Assembly: GCA_022264855.1 (NCBI GenBank)
Contig: JABYQU010000007.1
Location: 620,001-684,000, forward strand
Direction: 5' to 3'
Origin: Lenzites betulinus
Taxonomy: Eukaryota; Basidiomycota; Agaricomycetes; Polyporales; Polyporaceae
DNA length: 64,000 nt
The number at the start of each line of letters is the position of its first letter. Positions within the stretch are counted from its first letter, which is position 1. The notes under the pieces were generated by a model. The model saw nothing but the letters and a program-made list of their open reading frames with translations. It made no database searches and was not told the DNA's origin. This document shows, one piece after another, positions 24,854 through 34,860 of this stretch. The translations under genes were made by a program, and so were the position numbers.

Positions 24854-25661
24854 ATGTCCTAGATTTGACGAGCGGTCGATGATGTTGTAGGTTGGAGCCG
24901 GTATATCCGGTGCGCGCGGTGGTGGCTCTCGGCGTTGCGCGCGCGTCCAGACGGGGCTATAGCGATATCGTACTATGCGGGCTACTTGTCGATCTCTCTC
25001 CCCCTTGCTTGCTTGCTTTCTTTATCTGTCACTATCTCCCGCGTACATTGTGCACTATAGTTTCTCTGTCTGCTTTCCGCGAGGCTCCTGCCGCTCCATC
25101 TCCCCGCGCTGCATATTGCGTAGTCGTGTAGATTGGACCGTGTCGCACCCTCTCGTCGCCGACGAAGTTCTGGACCTCGGACCTGTTATGGACGTTCTTC
25201 TAGTAATCTACGCTTATGCACTGCGACCAGTAGAGCGTCCAGTCGATCATGAAAAGCCGAATGCGAAGGGCGCCGACGTCCACGAGCGTGAAAGACGAAA
25301 CAATAGTGATGTACAGCTTAAGCATAGAGCACCAGTACATGCGAGCGGTGGCACAGCGACAATGTCTCCGCAAAGCTATCACAGTGTGAAGTATTGGAAT
25401 ATGAATAGGCGTGCGTCTTCGACGCACCAAGCCGTCTCCCTAGCTTTACAAGCGAGATAAATTTTATACATTGTTCCATTTTGTACACTTCGCCTTCCTG
25501 ACATCGCCTTACAAAAAAGGACTCTCAAACTCTGACATCACTCTCGTGTCTTCAGCAAATCTCGGAACACCCCAGAGGCTACTGTCGTCCGGCTGTAGGA
25601 GCACACAGCCATCACCGCGTGCAGCAATTTCGGCATCTGTCCCCATCGACCGCCGACGTGC
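24854..25661. other. Convergent intergenic region
   Basis: About 800 bp between the 3' end of the channel gene and the 3' end of thaumatin copy A. The last 120 bp (25540-25661) are nearly identical, inverted, to the sequence just after thaumatin copy B at 42770-42900. Nothing else was recognised. Confidence 0.5.
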
Positions 25662-26970
25662 TCACGGGCAGAACGTGAGGGTGTAGTCCGCCTCCAAGTT
25701 AGCAGCGCAGGTGAAGAGCGAGGTGAGGTCGTCGTATGCGTACGCGTACGCGTTCGGGCAGTTGTTCTCTGCACCCATCCGTCAGCATTGCGCTTGCGAT
25801 ACAGAGACGGAGGGACGGGAAGACGCACTGAAGTAGCTGTAGAACGCAACACCTGACGAGGGGCACGTGCTGGGCTGGTTGTGCGAGCCCGTGCAGCAGT
25901 TCGGGCTGTTGCCTATGAACGGATTGCGCGAGGGGGAGTGGAGCATCAGTCTTGCATAAACGTGTTATTTGTTATGTTGAACGTACCCGGATTGCCGTCG
26001 AGGTTAGCAAGACAAGCGCTCTTGCAGCCCACGGGGAAGCCGGTGGAGTCGAGGGGGCCCTTGAGTTGTGCGGGGCCTAGGAGAAGTCAGCGCTACATCT
26101 TACGTGTGTGCGTCCAGATGAAATCCTTACAGTTGGGGCCGAGGTCGACGGGGCAGTCGGCGACGCGGCACCCCTTGTTGTTGTTGATCCTCAGAGGCAG
26201 GTTGTACCCGTCGACCATAGACACTGCGAATAGGTGTCAGCACACATTCGACGAATCGTATCGGTATGGAGGCCACAAACCATCGTAGTTATCAGCGCCC
26301 TTCGCGGGGCCCAACTGGAACTCTGCAAGCGTGGCAGGAGGGACACCCTGCAGAATAGGCACGAACACGAGTAGTCAGTCCACGATGTCCTCAAATGGTC
26401 TGGATCTACGTACAGTACCGGTGTTCGGGTCGCACACAAGACCGCCGTTGCAGCCTCCGTCAAGGCACGAGTTCGGACCGGGGGTTCCCGAGTTGAAGTT
26501 GCAGTCGCGGCGGCCCTGTTCCAGCATACATCAATACGGCTACATGCACCCAGGCCTTCAACATGTGGTGCACTCACCCAGATACGACCATTCCAGTTGT
26601 CAGGAACGGAGAAGCTGACGGTCTGGAAAGCGTTCTGCTGCCAGCTGTATGTGGGACCGGTCAGAGGTCGCGCATAGCCGACGCAGTGTGAACAAGTCGC
26701 ACTCACCCGGTTGTTTGGCTCGGCCTCACGGACCCCGGGCTGCTGAAGAGCTGGAGATTAAGTCAGAACGTGGGGGTCAGAGAGCACGAGGGGCTTGTGC
26801 GACGCACAGCAGGCCTATGAAAGTGCGTGTAAGAACGACGACGGCAAGCGATCACAATGACTCTAGCGGACTGACCAGATAGTGAACGGACACTGGTTGT
26901 ACACTGTGAACGTCCTCGCCGCCACATTCGACGCGAGGGCGACGGCAACGAGTGCAGCAGAGCTTCGCAT
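25662..26970 (-). CDS. Thaumatin-like protein, copy A
   Basis: A secreted thaumatin-family (GH152/PR-5-like) protein in many small exons. The start ATG at 26970 opens a signal peptide ending near VAARTFTV, followed by YNQCPFTIW. Further segments are QNAFQTVSF, PDNWNGRIW, RRDCNFNSGTPGPNSC, GGCNGGLVCDPNTGT, VPPATLAEFQLGP, SMVDGYNLPLRINNN and NCCTGSHNQPSTCPSSG, ending in YAYAYDDLTSLF and TFCP. All 16 disulfide cysteines of the family are present, as are the Glu of TLAEF and the Asp of VDG in the acidic cleft. Fungal members are linked to beta-glucan binding or hydrolysis in cell-wall remodelling. A 7-nt microexon (coding the end of WPA) is inferred between exons 1 and 3. A TATA box lies at 27049-27056. 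Confidence 0.88.
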
Positions 26971-27048
26971 GGTGGTAATGCTGGATGAAGAGCTGGATAG
27001 AAGCAAACAGAGGATGTCTACAGAGCCTCCATCTGGTGAATGGTTCGT

Positions 27049-27056
27049 CTTTTATA
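27049..27056 (-). promoter_or_regulatory. TATA box of thaumatin copy A
   Basis: TATAAAAG on the complement, about 80 bp upstream of the ATG. The same TTGTATAAAAGAC context stands 86 bp before the ATG of copy C, so the core promoter was duplicated with the gene. Confidence 0.7.
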
Positions 27057-28131
27057 CAAGGCCTAATGTGATGCTGCGCACTCGTCCATGCGCCTCAGAA
27101 GGAGGGGAGCTCGATGGGACGCGGGGGCGCCAGCACACATGTTGAATTGCGGTGCGTGCTGTCAGTCCCGTTCCACCAAGTGCTACTACTAGCAATGGAG
27201 AAGGGCTGTCTACATTTCACAGTTTGACAGATGGTTGGTGCATGCGGCATTCAAACGCGCTGCCGAGCAGGTCATCTGCGCCGGCCACCGAGGACGCAGG
27301 GAGCGACAGTGCGAACGGCCGGAGCTCGGGAGGCCGGACAGCATGCTTCAGTCGCTATTTGGCATGTAAAACGCGCACTTCGTTTTTCGACGCCCGACTC
27401 GTGAGCGAAATGAATGATACGCGCTAGCACGGCGACGCCAGCCAAGTCGCGGCATAGGTGGATACTGTCTGTGTGTCGTTCGATTATCAGCGGATGTCAG
27501 TGGCTAGTCTGCGCAGGTAGTAGACGTCATGGCGATGCAGAGCGTTGAAGCGACAGCACGCTTCGCACAATAAGTGCTGCGGAAATGCTCTTGGAGACTC
27601 GGATACCAAGTTCGCCCGACTTGGGTGGGGTTGGTTTGCTTGAGTCGGCCCTCCACTGTAGACTTGGACCATGGACAATAGTGCAGTGCATGCTATGTCT
27701 GATAACGTCAGCGGCGTCCCGAAGTCGTACTGACAACCAGTCACGACGCGGTAACTTCATGCACTATAACCAAGAAGTCCATGACATATAGTTTGTGATA
27801 CGCACCTACGCAGCAGATTTTTCAGTATGCAAGCATCAGATCTGCCAGCTCAAATACAGCTCAAATCCAGAGCAATAGCTAATAATGGTGCCGCGCCGGA
27901 TTCCGATGAGGAAGAAGAGTTAGATCAAGAATCTCGCCTGGTCACAGTACTAGCACTGACACCGCCACCGGTACACACTACGGTCTACTCTCGGTACACT
28001 GCATCCTGCCACCACGACACTAGTACTACGATCCGGTGCGTTCATAGCGAGTACAGTATGTACACAGATATCCCAAACACACAAGACTATTCCACGCCCC
28101 ACATTGGACACCAAGCTTCCCTCCCGGATCC
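27057..28131. other. Intergenic, no gene supported
   Basis: Holds the upstream promoter of thaumatin copy A and the 3' flank of the MA3-like gene. A plus-strand open frame starting at 27827 (acidic DSDEEEELDQE segment) runs antisense into the MA3-like gene and has no family match, so it is not called. Confidence 0.4.
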
Positions 28132-29514
28132 TCACCAGCCTTGCCCGATACGTAACAGCACCCTCGCCGCACGGTCCCCATCCCGGTCCAACCCCGCCGC
28201 GTTGAACATACGCATGAACCGCACAAGTGCGCTCGGCTTCTCCATTACAATCTCGCACAGCGTCGTGGCCGTGGGCACGAAGCCCGCCTCCCACGCAGAC
28301 GGCGCACAGGCCCCAGTGAATACGACCCGGCTGAAAACGCTCTCGAGGAGCACGGCATCCCGGCTATTGGGCGATTCGACCGCATGGGAGACGAGGGCGT
28401 CGATGAGGCGGCTGTGATACCGCGATGGGATGGCGTCGAACGCCTCCTCAGCGTCGTCGGTGTCGTGGGTCTCGAAAAACGTGTCCACAATCGTAGTGAT
28501 TTGGCTCCGTATAGTCGCTGCGGTGGTAGATAGTGCCTTGGGTATGTTCTCAGAACTGCGCGGAGCGCCCGTAGGAACCGCCGTGGTGCCCTGATAGTGC
28601 GACAGACGCTTGGTCATCCCATCCTAAAAGAGACGTATATGGTGTCAGCAATATGCGCAGTGACAATGTCATGAGCGAACTGGCAGACGTACGATCGGGA
28701 GCGCGAGAGAAGGGCTCGAGGGACAAAGTTCTGCTGTAGATGCGGCAATGTTGTTCGCCTGTCCCTGGAGCGCGGATATCGGTTTGGCAGGTACCTCCTG
28801 CAACCTTGGGCTAAGAATCCGGGCAATGGGCGACTCGGAGGATGTTACGATCGGAGGCGATGTGGGCGCACTGGCAGGTGTGCAGGCGTCCCATCGCACA
28901 CTCTTGGTGGAGGGAGGCTCAAAGGTAGGTGTCGGAATGTCTGCTCGAGACGCAGATGTAAGGCTAGGCACCGACTCGTAGGTAAACCCACCCGACGGTG
29001 AGTCCCACTGTGGACTGTACGGCGCCACGACAGGAGGCACCGCACTGTCCGCGACCTGGGGCAAAGAAGGTGCAAGGGATGGATCAGTCGTCGGGACACC
29101 TCCCGGCACAACGAAAAAATCCGAGTCCTCAGACAATGGGGGCGGCGAAGCCCGATTGAGATCGCCAGTGCGTTCTGAGCTGCTTGAGGCGATCGTCGTA
29201 GATGGTTCGTTTGGGGGGTTCTGAGTTGGTGGAGGTGGCTCCAAAACATCCCCGACTCCTAGTAGTGTAGGCAAGTCTTCGTGGGGAATCATATTGCTCT
29301 GGCTACTAGCTGCAACAAGCGTTGCTGACGATGACTTCTTCATCTTCCTCTGCTTATGCAATTCTTTTTTGGTCAATTTTTTGGCGGGCAGTGCAAGTCC
29401 CACCGTGACCTCCATGCAATTTTCCTGTAGTGAGCAAATTTGCACGACCAATTCATTCCAAGGTGACTGTACACTCACTTGCGCGCTTTGAGAATGGTCA
29501 TCGAGATGTGACAT
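28132..29514 (-). CDS. eIF4G-like fragment protein with degenerate MA3 domain
   Basis: Two exons (29514-28693 and 28623-28132) with a 69-nt intron give about 437 residues. The N-terminus has a Lys-rich AKKLTKKELHKQRKMKK helix as in eIF4G N-terminal regions, followed by 200 residues of Ser/Pro/Thr-rich linker. The last 140 residues resemble an MA3 domain: ITTIVDTFFETHDTDDAEEA, LIDALVSHAVES and APSAWEAGFVPTATTL line up with the MA3 of the protein at 16377. It is more diverged and seems to end early. No eIF4E-binding motif and no MIF4G were seen. It is a paralogue of the 16377 gene; a role in translation control is inferred only from the domain. Confidence 0.65.
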
Positions 29515-30691
29515 AGTGTCGATACTCGGAAGCTACCTGGCAGCTGGAGGGTCTTGATTGATGAGGTACACGACGACCGGGGACGAAAGCGCAAGAGAGG
29601 TTGGCGGGCGGATGCTGGTGCGGTGCGGTCTATATAGGAAGCCTGGCGGAGTGCTTAGTACGGAAACTGATTTACTCGCCCTGCTGAAGCTTGCCGTGTC
29701 CTGTCCCACCGCCGCACGTTAACGCGTGTTCGCCTCGAGGTCTGTCACCTTTTGAATGAATATAACGATTAATACGGAAAAGTGCTGCGGTAGCTTCTTG
29801 GACCATGAGGCTTCGACGAGGTTTTCGGAGTTGGGGAACGGGCTGATCTATTACGAGTTCACCATCGAACAGAATGACATGCCTCGCGACAAATGCATGG
29901 ACCAAACCTATCGTACTGACTACGTACGGCCTTTCCGGGCCGTCAACGTTTCAACTTGGAGTACACGATGATGGTTCAAGATGCATGGAACCTATCTCCA
30001 TCATGGCTTCCCGTTAGTATCATACACTGGGTCAGGCACCCTACCAACGTTCCGACGACCATCTCGTGGGGCCTGCGGTGCGACATCGATGGACTTGAGT
30101 CTTGCGACTGAACAAGATGTGACTCGTGGAAAATGTGAGTTCCCAAGATGAATGCTAGCTACTTTGGCACTTTAAGGTCGCTTGTTTTCGTACAAACTTA
30201 CAAGCATACCGAAGATTTTCCGGATGGAAAGGCGTGCATGTCGATGTTGTTCATATGGCGGGCATCAAAAGTGGAGATCTGAGAGTCGAGTGAGTCGAGT
30301 GATGATCTATCAGGCGCGCACACCGGGGCCTTTGAGATCTGAGCGCTTAGCGCCGGGCTCATAGAACTGCGTACGGTATACAATTAATGCTATGACTTTC
30401 GACGTCTACTATGTACTCCTACATGTACAACTCAAGAACATTCCCAACCATTGATATTCCGGCTGATAGCGATACAGCGCCGATCAGGGAAAAGCATACA
30501 ATTCATATGTCTAGACATTGTACCAGCGGCGTCGGGTTTTTCCTAGAGTTGTCCGGTCTTGGGCATTCGCGAATGGACCCGCACCCGCCGGCCTACATTA
30601 GATATGAGTATGGCTCGTCATGAGAACCCTCCCGGGAGTCTGATGCTGACCGTCATTAGATGCCAAAGCAGCTTCCCTTTGAGGGACGGGT
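29515..30691. other. Gap between MA3-like and MIF4G genes
   Basis: No gene is supported. A short plus-strand open frame at 29756-29971 (MNITINTEKCCGS start) and continuing open sequence in another frame to about 30110 look somewhat coding-like but match no family. Stop codons and no conserved sequence argue against one transcript joining the MIF4G and MA3 parts across this gap. Confidence 0.4.
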
Positions 30692-31824
30692 TCAGCCCTT
30701 CTCCAGCTCGTAAGGGTGTCCAAATCCCTGTACTGCCACAAGGTAGATCGTAAGCATCTCCGACATTTCGATCAGAAGGAACCAACATACATCCTGTTCT
30801 TTAGAGGTTCCAAACCCGGCCATGCTGAAGATGCCCTTCTTGTACACAGCCTCGGCATTGTGCGAGTCCGGCGCTGTGATCCATCCTTGTGCTCGTAGGT
30901 CGACAATCTCCTAAAATTCCATGATGTCAGTCAAACTTATCGGTTCCGACAAAAAAGAGCATCTCACGAACCTTCCACATCGCGCGCACGCGCAATGGGC
31001 ATTGAGAATCGCCGGTCATGCTCTCGATACGAGCGAGATACGCATCAACGACCACGCGCGCCTTCGGTATGTCCATCATCCCCCCCGCCGAGCTCAGAAG
31101 GACGCATGCGTCTTCCACCGGGCGGAAGCCCAGCGGTTCCTCTCTTGGAGTAGCCAAGAGCGCACGCACACACTCGTGCACTACTCGCATGGGAAGGAGG
31201 CCAATCTTGAACAGTTCCCCGAAGAAGCGGGCAAGCCCCGGCCCCTGGTTCTTCGCCTCCTGCACCATAGCGCACCACGCGTCGGCGGCCTCACTGTCCT
31301 TGCCGTCCTCGCCATCGAACTCAGCAGTCTCCACAAGCCCATGTGCAGCGAGCCGTATTTCGAATGCGAGCTGGCAGTTATCGAGCAGGTATTTGCGGAG
31401 CAGCCGGGAGCCAGACAGTCCTTTTCCCTGCGTGTCTTGTGTATTCTCATCGCACACCTCTGGGCTGAGCTGCTCTGCTATCCGGAGACAGAGGCGCGCG
31501 AGGAGGCTGGTGAGATGCGGGTGTACGGTCGCGGTGCGCCGGATATGTCGCATGACAATTCTCAGGGCCCAGCAGCGATCCGCGGGGGCAGAGCCGTTCA
31601 CGGTGTTGACGAGGCGATCCGAGACAGAGACGTATGTAGTAGTGGTGATATGTTGTAGCAGGAAAAGGACTTGGGCGGACAGCGACCGCTTTGCACTGGA
31701 GTCGCCCTTGTCAGATAGATTGGGGGAATTGAGACCTGAAGAAGGTTCGTCGTGAAGCGTTGGCTTTTCTTTCAGTATACTGTTGCCATTATAATTTGAA
31801 GTGTGTGATATACGCACCTAGCAT
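30692..31824 (-). CDS. MIF4G-domain-only protein (eIF4G middle-domain paralogue)
   Basis: Four exons (31824-31818, 31768-30972, 30910-30791, 30727-30692) give 319 residues. Nearly the whole length is one MIF4G HEAT domain. CLRIAEQLSPEVCDEN, GSRLLRKYLLDNCQLAFE, GPGLARFFGELFKIGLLP, VVHECVRALLATP, IPKARVVVDAYLARI and MWKEIVDLRAQGW match the eIF4G middle domain in order. After it comes the short YKKGIFSMAGFG tail and a stop. In eIF4G this domain binds eIF4A and RNA. Here it stands alone, without eIF4E-binding or MA3 parts. The first exon has only 7 coding nt (ATG CTA G), which joins in frame; an alternative ATG at 31817 lies inside the proposed intron. Confidence 0.8.
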
Positions 31825-34091
31825 TGGTTCTCTATGGGTAAGTTTGCGGGAAGATTGGTAAGGCTCAGAGTATCTAGAGCTCATAAACGTGTTAGCGAGA
31901 CCTTGGAAGTCTGCAAACGTCATTGGCATATTGTGGCAGCTTGTGCTAGAAATGGAAGCTCAGGAAAGGAGGGGCTTGAAGCTAATGGGTGGTTGTGTCC
32001 TGGATCTCCCTTTGATGCTCACCTTATAACCAGATGCCCGTCTGCTAGGAGCTGCGGTATGACTGAATGAAAGGGTCTAGCTGCGGTATTTTGCACTCCA
32101 AAGTAGAGGCCTATATGCCGTTTTCGACGCAGCTGTATACGCTACCGCAGCACAATTACTAGCCTCGCTCGTTGACGAAGCATGTTGCTGCAGCACGCAG
32201 AAGTCTTCAGGTGTCATATGAATGTCTGTATCGAGGTCGGTAGCTGCAGCACTGGCAACTATCGCACAACTGAGGCCGCAGTACCACCCGCTCGGATTTG
32301 CGGGCATCTTTCTCGTGGTCCTTCCCTTCAACTTGAAGTTGCCTGTTACTGTGCAAAGACGGTCAGTCTCGTGCTGAACATTTGTGGCTTCTCCGCAGCT
32401 GCATCCTTTGCGATCCACGTACCTAAGTCGCCATGTCAGGTATGCGAGAGTCTTAACAGTAAGATGTGTTTCGGTAGTCCTTAGTATGATTCTGAATACA
32501 CCAATGATTGACTGTGGCAGTTTACGTAGAAGCCGCAATCAAACGATTGAATCTCAGCTGCCAGACGCATTTAAACGTAACTTTCTATTTTAACGTTAAA
32601 ACTAGATTTCTGCGAAACTTGCGCAGATTCAATATCATCTCAGATCAATCCAAGTAAGTACTGTCGTGACCCTCTTGTACTCACCGCCAGTCGCAGACCG
32701 GTCGTCCTCCTCAATAAGTCGTCAAAATCATAATCAACATAATCCAGTACTGTACCTTTATACATGATACTTTGAGGAGTACTAACGCGGGAGTCGGAGC
32801 CTTGTAGGGTCCTACATCATATGTGCAAACTGAGTATATATGCTCACTTTGCGAAAGTTACATTAATCAAGTTGCACGATTGGCACGAACAAGACGTTTC
32901 TCGAAACATCCTGAGGACCACCCCTTCGAATCTCTGATCTCAAGGATGATTGGCTAAATGGTGCGCTGTATGCTATAAGCATAGCCTTACTGCTTCACCA
33001 AGCGAACGTTTTAACCTCTTTGGCGCGATGCAACTCGTTCTGTCTGGCGAGGCTAAATAGGCCTCCAAGAACTATGAACCCATCGGTGGCGGAGACACAA
33101 TGCCAGCATTGCCAAGTACTGTCCAATATACTACAGCGCGCGCACCTAGGCTGAGGAAGTCCAACATCCCATGCATGTATTGAATTAGAATGCGGGCCTG
33201 GACGCAGCCACATGTGCTCCGCATCGATATCAGCCAGCACCAACGACTACCGTGACGAGGAGCCTGAAAGCGTTCCTGGCGCGAAGATCTGGAGCAATTC
33301 CATATCTCCCGAGTCCCACCCAACTGCAGCAGGGCTGTACGCCACTAGGACAGACGGTGGACGGACGGTGGACGCTTACTTTGACGTGCAAGTCAAATCT
33401 ACCTCGCTAATATACGGTTCCTAGGTTTTACGCCGTGCCTGCCTATGACGCGATCGGCCTACCGCCAAATTTAAATGCGTCGCCTCCGCCAATATCACCC
33501 CTTGAGTTTCACGGCCTTCTGGACGTCGGAGGTCAACATACAACGGAACACGCACATCTCTGATTGGCCTACGATCCGACCTTGGCGTCACTGGATTTTG
33601 GTCGCCGCTGCCGGATCCGGAGCGAGCAGGAATGCGGCACCGCCAGGTACCCGGGCGGGTGCCTGAAGGCTCTGCAGTGCAATTCGAGAATGCCGTACCG
33701 TGCAGATGGACGCTGGACGTTGCAACCATGCACCGCGGGCTTCTGCGGCGAACTGAATGTGCTCAGCGGGGCCGGGTCGCTCCCAGGATGGTCCATGTAT
33801 CATCAGCTGAGCAGGATGGGAAGGGACCGGGACCGGAAAACTGCCACTGCATACTTGACAAGTCTATATATCTTTCGCATACGTACTTCGAACTCTGCAA
33901 TACCGAGACGGGAATGTTTGAGTCCGTAGTATACATAGACGATTTCGGACTACAGGAACAGGGCTGGCGTCTCTAAATATTTGCGTGGATATCATGGTCA
34001 TTAATATTGCTCGCAAGATCTAGCTAACGTGTATCTTTTAAACGTTGTACTTCGTATAATATTGCAAAGTGCACCCAAGAAATGCACAAAA
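31825..34091. other. Long gene-poor region
   Basis: About 2.3 kb with no gene supported. A minus-strand open frame at 32077-32538 (153 codons, cysteine-containing) is unrecognised. From 33430 to 33980 a plus-strand frame has a protein-like stretch (FYAVPAYDAIGLPPNLNASP, then RYPGGCLKALQC) interrupted by a stop, which could be a decayed gene. The part around 32560-32900 is AT-rich. Confidence 0.4.
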
Positions 34092-34165
34092 TGGACATGT
34101 CCGGGATTGAACCGGACCCCTCTCGCATGCTAAGCGAGCGTGATAACCAACTACACCACATGCCC
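34092..34165 (-). tRNA. tRNA-Ala (anticodon AGC), copy 2
   Basis: Identical over 74 nt to the copy at 12659, on the opposite strand. The downstream sequence begins with TTTT within 5 nt, a Pol III terminator. Its 3' trailer (ATTTTG) is shared with copy 3 and not with copy 1. Confidence 0.96.
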
Positions 34166-34860
34166 TTATTAGAGCGCCTTTTCACCGCGAGTCGAAGGTA
34201 ATACTGCAAGCGTATGGTTTGAACCAACTTCACAATATTGTACTACTACTTGAGTCCCCCCAGGGGTTGCAAAGGATCCGTAATAATAACTTTCAGCGCA
34301 GGACGTCGACCGAGGAGCCGCATGGTGATCGATGTGAAGTTATTCAGGTTGTATGGCGCTCAGCATGGGACTGAACACTGCATGCAGACGCGTGTGCGGA
34401 ACGAGGTCAACGGTTATGAGCGGGCCCTGACAATCTCGCATGCCTGTTGACATGGATGCTTCACCGCGCAGCGCAGGCGTCAGCCTGAGATTGGCCTGGG
34501 ACCCTTGCGATATCGGCTGAGGGCCAGGCACGACGCAAAATGAGGTACTTAAGATCGCGCTTGGCGATCGTAGGCTGCCAGTGTGAGTGCAAGCTTTGGA
34601 TGTCCTACTAGGGCGTCGAGGCAGAGTGAGCCTGCGCAGCAAGGAATCGCAGAGGATGTTTGGCTACTTCGTATGTTCTGGCGAGGACTCAGGCAGTGGG
34701 AGGAAGACATAATTATCGAGGGAGGTAAACTTAATAGTTAAGAAATGCCAAATTGGGCGATCCAGGAACGGGTGATGTGCCTGAACACTTTGGGAGTCCG
34801 CTCGACTATCCCGACTCCCTCCCTCGTCCTCTCTTCTCACCATCGCTCTCCCCCTTCCCG
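34166..34860. promoter_or_regulatory. Upstream region of the OPT gene
   Basis: A 700-bp gap between tRNA-Ala copy 2 and the oligopeptide transporter. It ends in a CT-rich leader (34800-34860). An open frame begins at 34753 in frame with the chosen ATG, so a start 36 codons further upstream is possible. Confidence 0.4.

Noticed and set aside
27827..28417. Plus-strand open frame of 196 codons with an acidic start
   Set aside because: Its second half is antisense to the MA3-like gene, whose frame has family similarity; the plus-strand frame has none.
30921..31755. Two plus-strand frames of 245 codons over the MIF4G gene
   Set aside because: Antisense shadows; the minus strand carries the complete MIF4G domain.
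28132..31824. One eIF4G gene running from the MIF4G part through to the MA3 part
   Set aside because: The MIF4G model ends with its own stop after a normal domain end, and the 1.2-kb gap shows no conserved exons; left as two genes.
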